Part shown: positions 33,075-41,482 of the stretch, one piece after another | Layout of the letters: each line of letters begins with the position of its first letter | Numbering within the stretch: position 1 is the first letter of the stretch | Assembly: GCF_004348995.1 (NCBI RefSeq) | Contig: NZ_SMKQ01000014.1 | Location: forward strand, 1-64,000 | DNA from: Nonomuraea terrae | GTDB taxonomy: Bacteria > Actinomycetota > Actinomycetes > Streptosporangiales > Streptosporangiaceae | Length of the DNA stretch: 64,000 bases | Direction of reading: 5' to 3' | Notes under the pieces: model-generated | The model's input: the letters and a program-made list of their open reading frames with translations, nothing else | Told to the model about the DNA's origin: nothing | The model's database searches: none | Translations under genes and position numbers: made by a program

Positions 33075-33899
33075 CGTCTGGGCTAGCGCGTCGAGGTCGG
33101 CGAGGCGGCCGGCGGGGGCCAGGCGGGCGGCCGCGGCGACGAGCAGCAGCTCGGTGACGGCGATCTCGTGCGCCAGCGGCGCGATCGGCCCGGCGGCCTC
33201 GCGCGGCAACCTGATCAGCACCTCCGCCTCGGCGGCCAGCGGCGACTCCCAGGCGTCGGTGACCAGCACCAGCCGCGCGTCGCGGGCGCGCGCGGCGCGC
33301 ACGAAGCGGGCGGTGGCGGAGGAGTAGCGGCGGAAGTCGTACGCGACGACCAGGTCGGATCCGCTGAGATCGAGCACGGTACGGGCGCGGGCGTACGCGG
33401 GCTCCGGCACCCGGTGCACGCCCGGCCGCAGGCCGGACAGCTGGCGTACCAGGTATTCGGCGGCCAGCTCGCTCAGCGGGCCGCCGAGCGCCCACACGGT
33501 GCGGGCGTCCGCCAGCAGGGCCGCCACGGTCTGACAGAGCTGCTCGGGGACGGCGGCGAGTGTGCCCTCCAGGCCGGTCCGCAGGTCCTGCGCGGCCTGC
33601 CACACCTGCGCGCCGGTCGTCGCTTCGGCCGGTGCGGTGGGGGCTCGGGTGACGAACTCCAGGAGGCGGGAGCGGTCGCGTACGGCGGCCTGGAAGTCGG
33701 CGAAGCCGGCGTAGCCGAGCCGGTCGAAGAGCCGGGAGGCGGTCGGCGGGCTCACCCCGGCGCGCTCGGCGAGCGCCCGCAGGGATCCCAGCGCCGCGAA
33801 GGGGTGGTCGTCGAGCAGCACCCGCACGACCGCTCGCTCACCGGGCGGCAGGTCGGGGTAGGCGGCGCCGAGCTTGGCCTTGATCGGGTCGTTCTCCAC
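33069..33899 (-). CDS. MurR/RpiR family regulator (HTH_6 plus SIS domain)
   Basis: A 276-residue regulator. The N-terminal HTH_6 domain includes ALAERAGVSPPTASRLFDRLG, and a SIS phosphosugar-binding fold starts near residue 110 (TVWALGGPLSELAAEYLVRQL), with DLVVAYDFRRYS at the ligand loop where sugar-binding members have serine-rich motifs. It is divergent from threonine synthase with direct repeats between them, so it probably controls that gene. The effector need not be a sugar phosphate. Confidence 0.88.
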   Translation of the reverse strand: MENDPIKAKLGAAYPDLPPGERAVVRVLLDDHPFAALGSLRALAERAGVSPPTASRLFDRLGYAGFADFQAAVRDRSRLLEFVTRAPTAPAEATTGAQVWQAAQDLRTGLEGTLAAVPEQLCQTVAALLADARTVWALGGPLSELAAEYLVRQLSGLRPGVHRVPEPAYARARTVLDLSGSDLVVAYDFRRYSSATARFVRAARARDARLVLVTDAWESPLAAEAEVLIRLPREAAGPIAPLAHEIAVTELLLVAAAARLAPAGRLADLDALAQTL

Positions 33900-33902
33900 C
33901 TG

Positions 33903-33953
33903 ACAAATGTTACATCAACCGATATTTGCTCATAAACATGGAACAAGTGTTAC
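33903..33953. promoter_or_regulatory. Direct repeats in the RpiR/threonine synthase promoter
   Basis: ACAAATGTTAC at 33903-33913 and ACAAGTGTTAC at 33943-33953 differ at one base and are 40 bp apart, near four helical turns. The second overlaps a -10-like TGTTAC ahead of the thrC start, with TTGCTC at 33926 as a -35. They are likely RpiR binding sites. Confidence 0.6.
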
Positions 33954-33962
33954 GGTCCTGGC

Positions 33963-35027
33963 ATGAGTCCCTGGAACGGCCTGATCGACAGCGCGTACCG
34001 GCGGTGGCTGCCGGTCACCCCCGGCACCCCGTCCGTCTCCCTCAACGAGGGCAACACCCCGCTGCTGCGTTCGGAGCACCTGTCGGGCCTCACCGGATGT
34101 GAGGTCTGGCTGAAGGTGGAGGGCGCCAACCCGACGGGGTCCTTCAAGGACCGCGGCATGACCGTCGCCATCAGCCGCGCCGCCGAGGCCGGCGCCGAGA
34201 CCGTCATCTGCGCCTCCACCGGCAACACCAGCGCCTCGGCCGCCGCGTACGCCGCCCGCGCCGGGCTGACCGCCGCCGTCCTGGTCCCCAAGGGCCGCGT
34301 CGCGCTGGGCAAGCTCAGCCAGGCCGTCCGGTACGGCGCCGAGATCGTCGAGGTCGGCGGCACGTTCGACGACTGCCTGCGGGTGGCCCGCGAACTGGCC
34401 GCGCACCACCCGGTCGCGCTGGTCAACTCGGTCGGGAACGAGCTGCGCCTGGCGGGGCAGCGCACGGTGGCGTACGAGGTCGTGGACGCCCTGGGCGGGG
34501 CGCCTGACGTGCATTGCCTGCCGGTCGGCAACGGCGGCAACATCACCGCCACGTGGGGCGGCTACCAGGCCTACCGCGACGCCGGGTTGTCGGACGGGCT
34601 GCCGCGCATGTGGGGTTTCCAGGCGGCCGGTGCGGCGCCGCTCGTGCACGGGGCGCCCGTGGCGGCGCCGCGTACGGAGGCGACGGCGATCAACGTCGGC
34701 AACCCGGCCACCTGGGACGGGGCCGTGGCCGCCCGCGATGAGTCCGGAGGGCTGATCGGGGCGGTGAGCGACGAGCAGATCTTCGCCGCGTACCGGATGC
34801 TGGCCCGCCGCGACGGCGTCTTCGCCGAGCCGGCGTCGGCGGCCGGAGTCGCAGGGCTCCTCGACCGGCACGCCCGGGGCCTGCTGGAGCCGGGTCTGCG
34901 GATCGTGATCACTCTGAGCGGGAACGGCCTGAAGGACCTCGACGCCTCCCTGCGCGACGGCTACACACCCCGGGAGACCGCGGCCACCTCCACCGCCGTA
35001 GCCCGCGCCCTCCACCTGGCCGCCTGA
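33963..35027 (+). CDS. thrC: Threonine synthase
   Basis: A 354-residue fold-type II PLP enzyme converting O-phosphohomoserine to threonine. Substrate contacts LNEGNTPLL and the PLP lysine in [11 protein letters not shown] (Lys62) are present, as are [20 protein letters not shown] and the phosphate loop PVGNGGNIT. Length and sequence match ThrC rather than threonine dehydratase, which lacks the NEGNTPL start. It stands alone with a divergent RpiR regulator, not with hom or thrB, so it could be a second copy. Confidence 0.9.
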   Translation: MSPWNGLIDSAYRRWLPVTPGTPSVSLNEGNTPLLRSEHLSGLTGCEVWLKVEGANPTGSFKDRGMTVAISRAAEAGAETVICASTGNTSASAAAYAARAGLTAAVLVPKGRVALGKLSQAVRYGAEIVEVGGTFDDCLRVARELAAHHPVALVNSVGNELRLAGQRTVAYEVVDALGGAPDVHCLPVGNGGNITATWGGYQAYRDAGLSDGLPRMWGFQAAGAAPLVHGAPVAAPRTEATAINVGNPATWDGAVAARDESGGLIGAVSDEQIFAAYRMLARRDGVFAEPASAAGVAGLLDRHARGLLEPGLRIVITLSGNGLKDLDASLRDGYTPRETAATSTAVARALHLAA

Positions 35028-35296
35028 CCGTTGGAGGACCGGCGCCCCGCGGCCGTGCGCCGAGGGGAACCGCTGAGGCCCGGACGTCGGCCACCTCCCC
35101 TTCCTGCCGGAAGGATCTCAGCGCACGACGGTGTGTCGGCGTGTTTGAGGCGGTAGGCGTGGCTACCTACTGAAACTACTGTTCGTCACTGTTTGGTGAC
35201 GTTAAGTGATTCGCTGCTCGGGGACGGGTTTTGCGACGAAGTTTGCGAGGACTTCTGATTGGCGGATCGCTCTTGGGTCCGCGAGAGGACGAGTCC
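35028..35296. other. Intergenic region with a small palindrome
   Basis: CGTCAC-TGTTTG-GTGACG at 35184-35201 is a perfect 6-bp inverted repeat, either an operator for the nuclease-like gene or a weak terminator for thrC. No gene is seen. Confidence 0.45.
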
Positions 35297-35932
35297 GTGG
35301 CCCCGACCAGATTGCGCCCGGTTCTGTGGCCTGGGGCGGCTGCGGCGCTGTTGTTCAGCGCTGCGGCGTCTGCGCCGCTGGACGTTTCCGACACCGTCGC
35401 CTGCAGCCGGCTGCTCGAGCCTGAACGGACGTATCGCGCCCATCGGCAGACGTTCACCACCGACGCGGCTGGGCGGCCGGTCGATGCTCTGGCCAGGACG
35501 CTGGTCGATCGTGACGCTCCGCGCGGCGAGTGCGAGGGCGCCGTGGGGGACTGGGGTGGACGGGGGGACTGGCAGGGCGGTCATCTCATCGCGGCCTCCT
35601 TCTACGGCGTGAGCATGCGGTACAACCTGGTCCCGATGCGCGGCAGGCAGATCAACCAGGGGCTGATGGCCCGCGTCGAGAACGGCGCCCGCGCCTGCCT
35701 GGAGGGCGACGGCAGCGTGGCCGACTACCGGGTGCGCCTGCGCTACCCCGACCGCAAGGCGCTCGCGCCCGACCGCATCCACATCACCATGACCCCGAAG
35801 ATCTCCGGCGTGACGCGCAGGATCACGCTCACCCTGCCCAACGACAGCCTGTCCGAGCGGGAGTTCGACGCCTGGGGCGAGCGGATCGCCCGGGCGTTCC
35901 GCCAGGCCCGCTGCGACCGGGACGGCGCCTAG
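35297..35932 (+). CDS. Secreted DNA/RNA non-specific endonuclease-like protein
   Basis: A 211-residue protein. The GTG at 35297, seven bases after GAGAGGA, gives a basic start and hydrophobic stretch WPGAAAALLFSAAASA, a likely signal peptide cut near residue 27. The mature part has GDWQGGHLIAASFYGVSMRY and NLVPMRGRQINQG, matching the NUC-type endonuclease pattern with His as general base and Asn for metal binding. It may digest extracellular nucleic acid or act as a toxin domain. The first cysteine pair could form a disulfide. No immunity gene is visible beside it. Confidence 0.7.
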   Translation: MAPTRLRPVLWPGAAAALLFSAAASAPLDVSDTVACSRLLEPERTYRAHRQTFTTDAAGRPVDALARTLVDRDAPRGECEGAVGDWGGRGDWQGGHLIAASFYGVSMRYNLVPMRGRQINQGLMARVENGARACLEGDGSVADYRVRLRYPDRKALAPDRIHITMTPKISGVTRRITLTLPNDSLSEREFDAWGERIARAFRQARCDRDGA

Positions 35933-36030
35933 CCCGCCGCGCCGGTATCGATCGCCAGCAGACGATCGGCCGGAAAGTTGTGGAATACCTCCATGCCGCA
36001 GTGTGTCCGTTCTGGTGTGGGATCGAGCCC

Positions 36031-36639
36031 ATGAACGATGTAGGCAAGCAGCGCAGGTTCCCCACGGGCGACCTGGCGAGAGTGGCGGTGTTCGCCGCGC
36101 TCATCGCGGTCCTCGGCATGCCCGGCTCGCTGAACGTCTTCGGCAACGCCGTCCCCATCACCCTGCAGACCCTCGGCGTCATGCTGGCGGGCGTGATCCT
36201 CGGCACATGGCGGGCCGCGCTGGCCGTCGTCGTGCTCCTCGTCCTGGTGGCCGCGGGGTTGCCGCTGCTGTCCGGCGGGCGGGGCGGGCTCGGGGCGTTC
36301 GTCGGGCCGTCGGCCGGGTTCCTGATCGGCTGGATCCCCGGTGCGGCCGTGACCGGCTGGCTCGTCGAGCGGGCGGGCCGCGACCCCGGCATCGTCCGGC
36401 TCGTGGTGGCGTGCCTCGTGGGCGGTGTCGGCGTGATCTACCTGTTCGGCATCCCGGTCCAGGCCGTCGTCACCGGCGTCCCCCTCGGCACGACGGCCCT
36501 TCTTTCGCTCGCCTTCCTTCCCGGTGACCTGATCAAGGCGGTGCTGGCCTCCGTGATCGCCCGCGGCACCCAGCGGGCCTACCCCGACGCGATCCCGGCC
36601 GTGCACCAGGAACGCCTGCGCGCCGGCGGGGGGCGTTGA
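36031..36639 (+). CDS. bioY: Biotin ECF transporter substrate-binding subunit BioY
   Basis: A 202-residue membrane protein with six predicted helices. The signature region NAVPITLQTLGVMLAGVILG, GGLGAFVGPSAGFLIGWIPG and the C-terminal FLPGDLIKAVLASVIA are diagnostic of BioY, which binds biotin with picomolar to nanomolar affinity. ATG 36031 opens the five-gene run bioY, ligase, thiolase, bioM, bioN, and the neighbouring ATPase and EcfT subunits confirm the assignment. No BirA- or BioQ-like operator was recognised upstream. Confidence 0.95.
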   Translation: MNDVGKQRRFPTGDLARVAVFAALIAVLGMPGSLNVFGNAVPITLQTLGVMLAGVILGTWRAALAVVVLLVLVAAGLPLLSGGRGGLGAFVGPSAGFLIGWIPGAAVTGWLVERAGRDPGIVRLVVACLVGGVGVIYLFGIPVQAVVTGVPLGTTALLSLAFLPGDLIKAVLASVIARGTQRAYPDAIPAVHQERLRAGGGR

Positions 36640-36646
36640 CCGCTCG

Positions 36647-38008
36647 ATGCCCGTAGCGCAAGACGTGATCCGGCACGCCGCCGAGCGACCCTCGAAGCTC
36701 GCGGCGTGCGGCCCGGGAGGCGAGCTCACCTACGCCGAGCTCGCCGGCAAGATCAGCGGTGCCGCGCGGCACCTGCTGCGCCGGGGGATCGGCCCCGGCA
36801 CCATCGTCGCCCTCGCTCTGGCCGACCCGGTCGAACTGCTCGCCGCCGTGCTGGCGGCCGACCTGGCGGGGGCGACGCCGCTCATCGGCGACCACACCTG
36901 GGACCGCCGCCGCTGGTCCCAGGTCACCGCCCCGGTCGGCCCGGTGGCGTTCGTCGGCAGGCCGCTGCCGTACGCCGCCGGACCGCCCGTACGACGGGAG
37001 CCGCGCCCGGAGGACCCGGCGTGGGCCTGCTTCAGCTCCGGCAGCACCGGCCGGCCGCGCGCGATCGTCCGCCGCCGCGCCTCATGGACGGCATCGTTCC
37101 CGCACCTCAGTGACCTGGCCGGGATCGGGCCCGACGACGTGGTGCTGGTGCCCGGCCCCCTGGTGTCCTCTCTGTACGCCTTCGCCGCCGTGCACGCCCT
37201 GGCCACCGGCGCGACCGCCGTCGTGCCCGGCCGCTGGCCGGCGCGCCGCTCGCTGGCCGCGCACCTGGCGGGGGCGACGGTCGTGCACCTGGTGCCGCAC
37301 CGCCTGCCCGACGTGGTCGGCCGTTCCGGCTCGTCCCTGCGCGCGGCCGTGGTCGGCGGCGCGGCCCTGGCCCCCGGCACGCGGGAGGAGGCCGGCCGCG
37401 CCGGGCTGCACGTGCTGGCCTACTACGGGGCGACCGAGCTGTCGTTCGTCGCCGTGGACGTCGACGGCGACGGGCTGCGCCCGTTCCCCGGCGTGGAGAT
37501 CGAGGTCCGCCCCGAGGCGGGCTCGTCGTTCGGGGAGGTGTGGGTGCGCTCGCCGTGGCTGGCCGACGGCTACCTGGGCGACGCGGCGGGCCCGTTGCGG
37601 CGTGACCGCGACGGCTGGGTGACCGTCGGCGACGTGGCGCAGCCGTACCGGCCGGGGGAGGTGCTGCGGGTGCGGGGGCGCGGCGACGGCGCGATCCAGA
37701 CCGGTGGCGCCACCGTCGTGCCCGAGGACGTCGAGGAGGTGCTGCGGAAGGTGCCGGGCGTGGGCGACGTCGTGGTGGTCGGCTCGCCGCACCCGTCGCT
37801 GGGCGCGGTGGTCACGGCCATCGTCGAGGGCGCGCCGCCCCGGGCGCTGCTTGAGGCGACCGCCAGGACCGGCCTGGACGCGGCGCAGCGGCCCCGCCGC
37901 TGGTACGGCGTGCTGAGCCTGCCGCGCACGGCGACCGGCAAACCGGCGCGCGCCCTGGTCGCGGCCCGCCTGGCCGACGGCGACCCCGGCATCCGGCGGC
38001 TGACCTGA
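36647..38008 (+). CDS. Class I adenylate-forming enzyme (acyl-CoA ligase) in the biotin locus
   Basis: A 453-residue AMP-binding enzyme. Core motifs are A3 FSSGSTGRPRAIV, A5 YYGATELS, A7 GWVTVGDVAQ, A8 RGRGDGAIQTGGATVVPEDV and A10 RTATGKPAR with the catalytic lysine. It is short for acyl-CoA synthetases, with a reduced N-terminal half. It starts seven bases after bioY. Bacillus subtilis has a comparable arrangement in yhfU-yhfT-yhfS (bioY, acyl-CoA ligase, thiolase), which suggests activation of a biotin-related acid such as pimelate or a biotin catabolite (inference). Confidence 0.88.
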   Translation: MPVAQDVIRHAAERPSKLAACGPGGELTYAELAGKISGAARHLLRRGIGPGTIVALALADPVELLAAVLAADLAGATPLIGDHTWDRRRWSQVTAPVGPVAFVGRPLPYAAGPPVRREPRPEDPAWACFSSGSTGRPRAIVRRRASWTASFPHLSDLAGIGPDDVVLVPGPLVSSLYAFAAVHALATGATAVVPGRWPARRSLAAHLAGATVVHLVPHRLPDVVGRSGSSLRAAVVGGAALAPGTREEAGRAGLHVLAYYGATELSFVAVDVDGDGLRPFPGVEIEVRPEAGSSFGEVWVRSPWLADGYLGDAAGPLRRDRDGWVTVGDVAQPYRPGEVLRVRGRGDGAIQTGGATVVPEDVEEVLRKVPGVGDVVVVGSPHPSLGAVVTAIVEGAPPRALLEATARTGLDAAQRPRRWYGVLSLPRTATGKPARALVAARLADGDPGIRRLT

Positions 38009-38046
38009 ACACGCCCGCCGACCATCTGAAGTCACGAGGTCTGAAC

Positions 38047-39189
38047 ATGCGAGAAACCCCCGGCAGCGCGCCCGTCGTCGTGGCGGCGCGGCGCACGCCC
38101 ATCGGGACGGCGGGCCACGCCTACAAGGAGCTGACCGTGGACGGGCTGGCCGCCCCCGTCATCGCGGCCGTCGCCGAGGACGTGCCCGGGCGGAAGGCCG
38201 AGGACGTCGTGCTGGGCAACTGCATGGGGCCGGGCGGCAACGTGGCCCGGGTGTCGGCGCTGGCCGCCGGGCTGGGTCACGACGTTCCCGGCCTGACGGT
38301 GGACCGGCAGTGCGGCAGCGGCCTGGCCGCGATCCTGGTGGCCGCCCAGGCGGTACGCGCGGGCGAGATGGACCTGGTGATCGCCGGAGGAGCCGAGAGC
38401 GCCTCGACCGCGCCGCGGCGTACCCACCGGGGGGCCGAGGCCCCCTACGACCGGGCGCCGTTCACCCCCGCCGGCCACCCCGACCCCGACATGGGGCCGG
38501 CGGCCGAGGCGCTGGCGGCCAGGTGCGGGATCAGCCGGGAGCGCCAGGACGCCTACGCCTCCCGCAGCCACGCCCGGGCGCTGGCCGCCCGCGAGGCGGG
38601 GGCGTTCAAGGAGGAGATCGTGCCGCTCGGCGGGCGGTCCGACGACCAGCGGCCGCGCCCGCTGCGGGAGGCGTCACTGGCCCGGCTGCCTGCGGCGTTC
38701 GTCCAGGAAGGTACAGTGACGGCCGGAAATTCCTCCCCGGTCAGTGACGGCGCCGCGGCGGTGGCCCTCGTGCCGGAACGCCTGCGCGCGGGCCTGCCCG
38801 GCCTGCGGCTGGTGGCCGGGTCCGTCGTCGGGTGCGATCCCGAGCTGCCCGGGTGGGGGCCGGTGCCCGCGATCCGGCGGGTGCTGGCACGTACGGGCGT
38901 GGGGTTGGAGCAGATCGCGGCGGTGGAGATCGTGGAGGCGTTCGCGGCGCAGGTGCTGGCCGTCACCGACGCGCTGGGCCTCGACCCGCTGAGCGCCGAC
39001 GACGGGCGCGTCTGCCCCGGCGGCGGGGCGCTGGCGCTGGGGCACCCGTGGGGCGCGACCGGGGCGGTCGTGGTGACCCGGCTGTTCAGCGGGCTCGTCC
39101 GTGCCGCCGCCCCGCCGGGCACGCTCGGTCTGGCGGCGGCCGCGGTCGGCGGGGGGCTCGGCGTGGCCGCGTTGTTCGAGGTGGTCTGA
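38047..39189 (+). CDS. Thiolase-family protein lacking the second catalytic cysteine
   Basis: A 380-residue acetyl-CoA C-acetyltransferase homologue. The acyl-accepting cysteine is present (VDRQCGSGLAAI) and so is the histidine loop (ALGHPWGATGA). The C-terminal block that in active thiolases reads CxGGG is here GLAAAAVGGGLG, so the general-base cysteine is alanine. Claisen condensation or thiolysis may be impaired, leaving acyl transfer or hydrolysis. It lies 38 bp after the ligase and before bioM, inside the biotin transporter operon. Confidence 0.88.
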   Translation: MRETPGSAPVVVAARRTPIGTAGHAYKELTVDGLAAPVIAAVAEDVPGRKAEDVVLGNCMGPGGNVARVSALAAGLGHDVPGLTVDRQCGSGLAAILVAAQAVRAGEMDLVIAGGAESASTAPRRTHRGAEAPYDRAPFTPAGHPDPDMGPAAEALAARCGISRERQDAYASRSHARALAAREAGAFKEEIVPLGGRSDDQRPRPLREASLARLPAAFVQEGTVTAGNSSPVSDGAAAVALVPERLRAGLPGLRLVAGSVVGCDPELPGWGPVPAIRRVLARTGVGLEQIAAVEIVEAFAAQVLAVTDALGLDPLSADDGRVCPGGGALALGHPWGATGAVVVTRLFSGLVRAAAPPGTLGLAAAAVGGGLGVAALFEVV

Positions 39190-39190
39190 G

Positions 39191-39874
39191 GTGGCCGCCG
39201 CGATCGACTTCGCCGAGGTGCGCGTACGCTTCGGCGAGCGCGAGGTGCTGCGCGGCGTCACCGCCGCCCTGACCGAGCGCCGCGTCGGGGTGGTGGGCGC
39301 CAACGGCTCCGGCAAGAGCACGCTGGCCCGCCTGGTCAACGGCCTGGCGGTGCCGACCTCCGGCAGCGTCACCGTGCTCGGCCTCGACACCCGCCGCCAC
39401 GCCGCGAAGATCCGGCGCGGCGTCGGGTTCCTGTTCACCGATCCCGACGCCCAGATCGTGATGCCGACGGTGGCCGAGGATGTGGCGTTCTCGCTGCGCC
39501 GCAAGGGCCTGGCGGCCGCGGAGACGGATCGGCGCGTACACGAGGTCCTGGAACGTTACGGCCTGGCCGGTCACGCCGACCATCCCGCCCACCACCTGTC
39601 CGGCGGCCAGAAGCAGCTGCTCGCGCTCTGCTCGATCATGGTGCTGGAGCCGGAGATCCTCGTCATGGACGAGCCGACCACGCTGCTCGACCTGCGCCAC
39701 TCCCGCCAGGTCGCCGCGCTGCTGCGCGACCTGCCGCAGCAGGTACTGGTCGTCACGCACGACCTGCCGCTGCTGGAGGACTTCGACCGGGTGCTGGTGC
39801 TCGACGAGGGCCGCGTGGTGGCCGACGGCACGCCGCGCGAGGCCATCGGCCACTACAGGAAGCTCATGGCATGA
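39191..39874 (+). CDS. bioM: Biotin ECF transporter ATPase BioM
   Basis: A 227-residue ABC ATPase of the EcfA/CbiO type: Walker A GANGSGKST, signature LSGGQKQLLAL, Walker B ILVMDEPTTLLD, switch histidine in VVTHDLPLL. GTG 39191 follows the thiolase stop by one base; the frame is open upstream but without homology. A single ATPase gene implies a BioM homodimer, as in BioMNY. Its stop overlaps the bioN start (ATGA). Confidence 0.92.
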   Translation: MAAAIDFAEVRVRFGEREVLRGVTAALTERRVGVVGANGSGKSTLARLVNGLAVPTSGSVTVLGLDTRRHAAKIRRGVGFLFTDPDAQIVMPTVAEDVAFSLRRKGLAAAETDRRVHEVLERYGLAGHADHPAHHLSGGQKQLLALCSIMVLEPEILVMDEPTTLLDLRHSRQVAALLRDLPQQVLVVTHDLPLLEDFDRVLVLDEGRVVADGTPREAIGHYRKLMA

Positions 39875-40476
39875 ACGGCCTGACCGGCGCGTACGTCCCG
39901 CGCGCCTCGCCGCTGCACCGCCTGCCCGCCGGGGCCAAGCTGGCCGGGCTGGCCGTGGCGTGCACGGTGCTGGTGCTGCTGACCTCGCTGCTCGCGCTGG
40001 GCGTCGCCACGCTCGTCGTCGTGGCCCTGTACGCGTTGTCGCGGGTGGGCGCGGCGGCGGCGTGGGCGCAGGTACGGCCGGTGCGCTGGTTCGCGGTGGC
40101 GCTGTTCGCCTTCCAGCTGCTGTTCGCCGGGCCGGAGACGGCCGCGGCGACGGTGCTGCGCGTGGTGCTGGCGGTGGCGCTGGCCGGGCTGGTGACGCTC
40201 ACCACCCGCATGTCGGCCATGCTGGCGGCGCTGGAACGCTGCCTGTCGCCGGTGCGGTTCGTCGGCCTCGACCCGTTCCGGCTGTCGCTGCTGCTGTCGC
40301 TGACGGTGCGCAGCGTGCCGGTCATCGCGGCGCTGGCCGTCCGCGTCAGGGAGGCCCAGCGGGCGCGGGGTGTCGAACGCAGCCTGCGCGCGTTCGCGGT
40401 GCCGCTGGTGGTGGGCTCGTTGCGACACGCCGACGCGCTGGGGGAGGCCCTGAGCGCCCGCGGCCTCGACGACTGA
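39871..40476 (+). CDS. bioN: Biotin ECF transporter transmembrane coupling subunit BioN
   Basis: A 201-residue EcfT-family membrane protein with helices around VACTVLVLLTSLLALGVATL and ALFAFQLLFAGPETAA. The coupling helices near the C-terminus contain REAQRARGVERS, matching the XRXAXXRG-type motifs that contact the ATPase. Overlap with bioM indicates coupled translation. With BioY and BioM it completes the high-affinity biotin importer. Confidence 0.92.
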   Translation: MNGLTGAYVPRASPLHRLPAGAKLAGLAVACTVLVLLTSLLALGVATLVVVALYALSRVGAAAAWAQVRPVRWFAVALFAFQLLFAGPETAAATVLRVVLAVALAGLVTLTTRMSAMLAALERCLSPVRFVGLDPFRLSLLLSLTVRSVPVIAALAVRVREAQRARGVERSLRAFAVPLVVGSLRHADALGEALSARGLDD

Positions 40477-40486
40477 AATCCCAGCC

Positions 40487-40505
40487 TTGACTTATATAAG
40501 CTCAA
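40487..40505 (+). promoter_or_regulatory. Palindrome and promoter of the ArsR-SRPBCC-VOC operon
   Basis: TTGA-CTTATATAAG-C-TCAA is a near-perfect AT-rich palindrome in GC-rich DNA. TTGACT within it (40487-40492) can serve as -35, with AAGACT at 40511-40516 as -10, leaving the GTG at 40523 leaderless. The ArsR is the likely binder. Confidence 0.55.
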
Positions 40506-40522
40506 ACTGAAAGACTCGGGCC

Positions 40523-40873
40523 GTGCACGCGTTCGACGTCCTCGGCGATCCTGTCCGGCGCCGGATCCTGGAGCTGCTGGCCGACGGTGAGCAGAGCTCG
40601 GGCGAGCTCACCGCCGTCATCCAGCACGAGTTCGGGATCTCCCAGCCGGCCGTCTCCCAGCACCTGCGGGTGCTGCGTGACCACGGCTTCGCCAGCGTGC
40701 GGGCCCAGGGCACCCGCCGGCTGTACGCCGTCGAGCCCGGCCCGCTGCAGGAGGTCGATCTCTGGCTGGAGCGCTTTCGCGGCTTCTGGAGCCAGCGCAT
40801 GGACGCTCTGGCGACAGAGCTGGCCCGCGGCAAACGCGAGCGACGCATGACCCACGAGGCGAAGGAAACGTGA
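40523..40873 (+). CDS. ArsR family regulator (SdpR-like, metal-independent)
   Basis: A 116-residue winged helix protein: FDVLGDPVRRRILELLADGE, then EFGISQPAVSQHLRVLRDHG. No ELCVCD-type cysteine metal site exists, so metal sensing is unlikely. This subtype typically precedes an AHSA1/SRPBCC gene, as here, with its stop overlapping the next ATG (TGATG). It probably represses its own operon. Confidence 0.9.
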   Translation: MHAFDVLGDPVRRRILELLADGEQSSGELTAVIQHEFGISQPAVSQHLRVLRDHGFASVRAQGTRRLYAVEPGPLQEVDLWLERFRGFWSQRMDALATELARGKRERRMTHEAKET

Positions 40874-41481
40874 TGGATATCGTTGACGAGCTCAACCGCG
40901 CGCACCGCGAGTTGCTCGACGGCAAGCGCAAGACCGTGGCGCTGCGGCGCCGTTACGACGCCGGAGTCGAGGACGTGTGGGACGCCTGCACCGACGCCGA
41001 CCGGCTGAGCCGCTGGTTCATGCCCGTCTCCGGCGACCTGCGGCAGGGCGGCACGTACCAACTGGAGGGCAACGCGCACGGCGAGATCCTGCTGTGCGAG
41101 CCGCCGCGCCGGATCAGGGTCACCTGGCTGTTCGGCGAGAACCCCGGTTTCTCCGAGGTCGAGGTCACCCTGTCGGCCGAGGACGGCGGCACCCTGTTCG
41201 AGCTGCGCCACACCGCCGAGGTGCCGGAGGAGTTCTGGTCGCGGTACGGCCCAGGCGCGACCGGCGTGGGCTGGGACCTGGCGCTGCTCGGCCTGGCCCT
41301 GCACCTGGCGGGCGGCGAGAAGGTCGACGAGTCGACCTTCCACGAGACCGACGAGGGCCGCCGCTACATCACCGGCAGCAGCCGGGCGTGGGGCGATGCG
41401 CACCGCGCCGCGGGCGGGCCGGCCGACGAGGTCGAGGCCACCGTCTCGGCCGTCACCGCTTTCTACGCTCCGGAGTCCTGA
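40873..41481 (+). CDS. SRPBCC (AHSA1-like) family protein
   Basis: A 202-residue hydrophobic-ligand-binding fold: VALRRRYDAGVEDVWDACTD, DRLSRWFMPVSGDLRQGG and HGEILLCEPPRRIRVTW are the standard START/AHSA1 pattern. The function is usually unknown; it may bind a lipid or polyketide-like ligand. Start at ATG 40873 overlaps the ArsR stop, with a GTG one codon earlier also possible. It is followed two bases later by a VOC-family gene. Confidence 0.88.
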   Translation: MDIVDELNRAHRELLDGKRKTVALRRRYDAGVEDVWDACTDADRLSRWFMPVSGDLRQGGTYQLEGNAHGEILLCEPPRRIRVTWLFGENPGFSEVEVTLSAEDGGTLFELRHTAEVPEEFWSRYGPGATGVGWDLALLGLALHLAGGEKVDESTFHETDEGRRYITGSSRAWGDAHRAAGGPADEVEATVSAVTAFYAPES

Positions 41482-41482
41482 C

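Noticed and set aside
35932-36030. Biotin operator (BirA or BioQ type) upstream of bioY
   Set aside because: No TTGTNAAC-type or TGAAC-N3-GTTCA-type dyad was seen in this gap.
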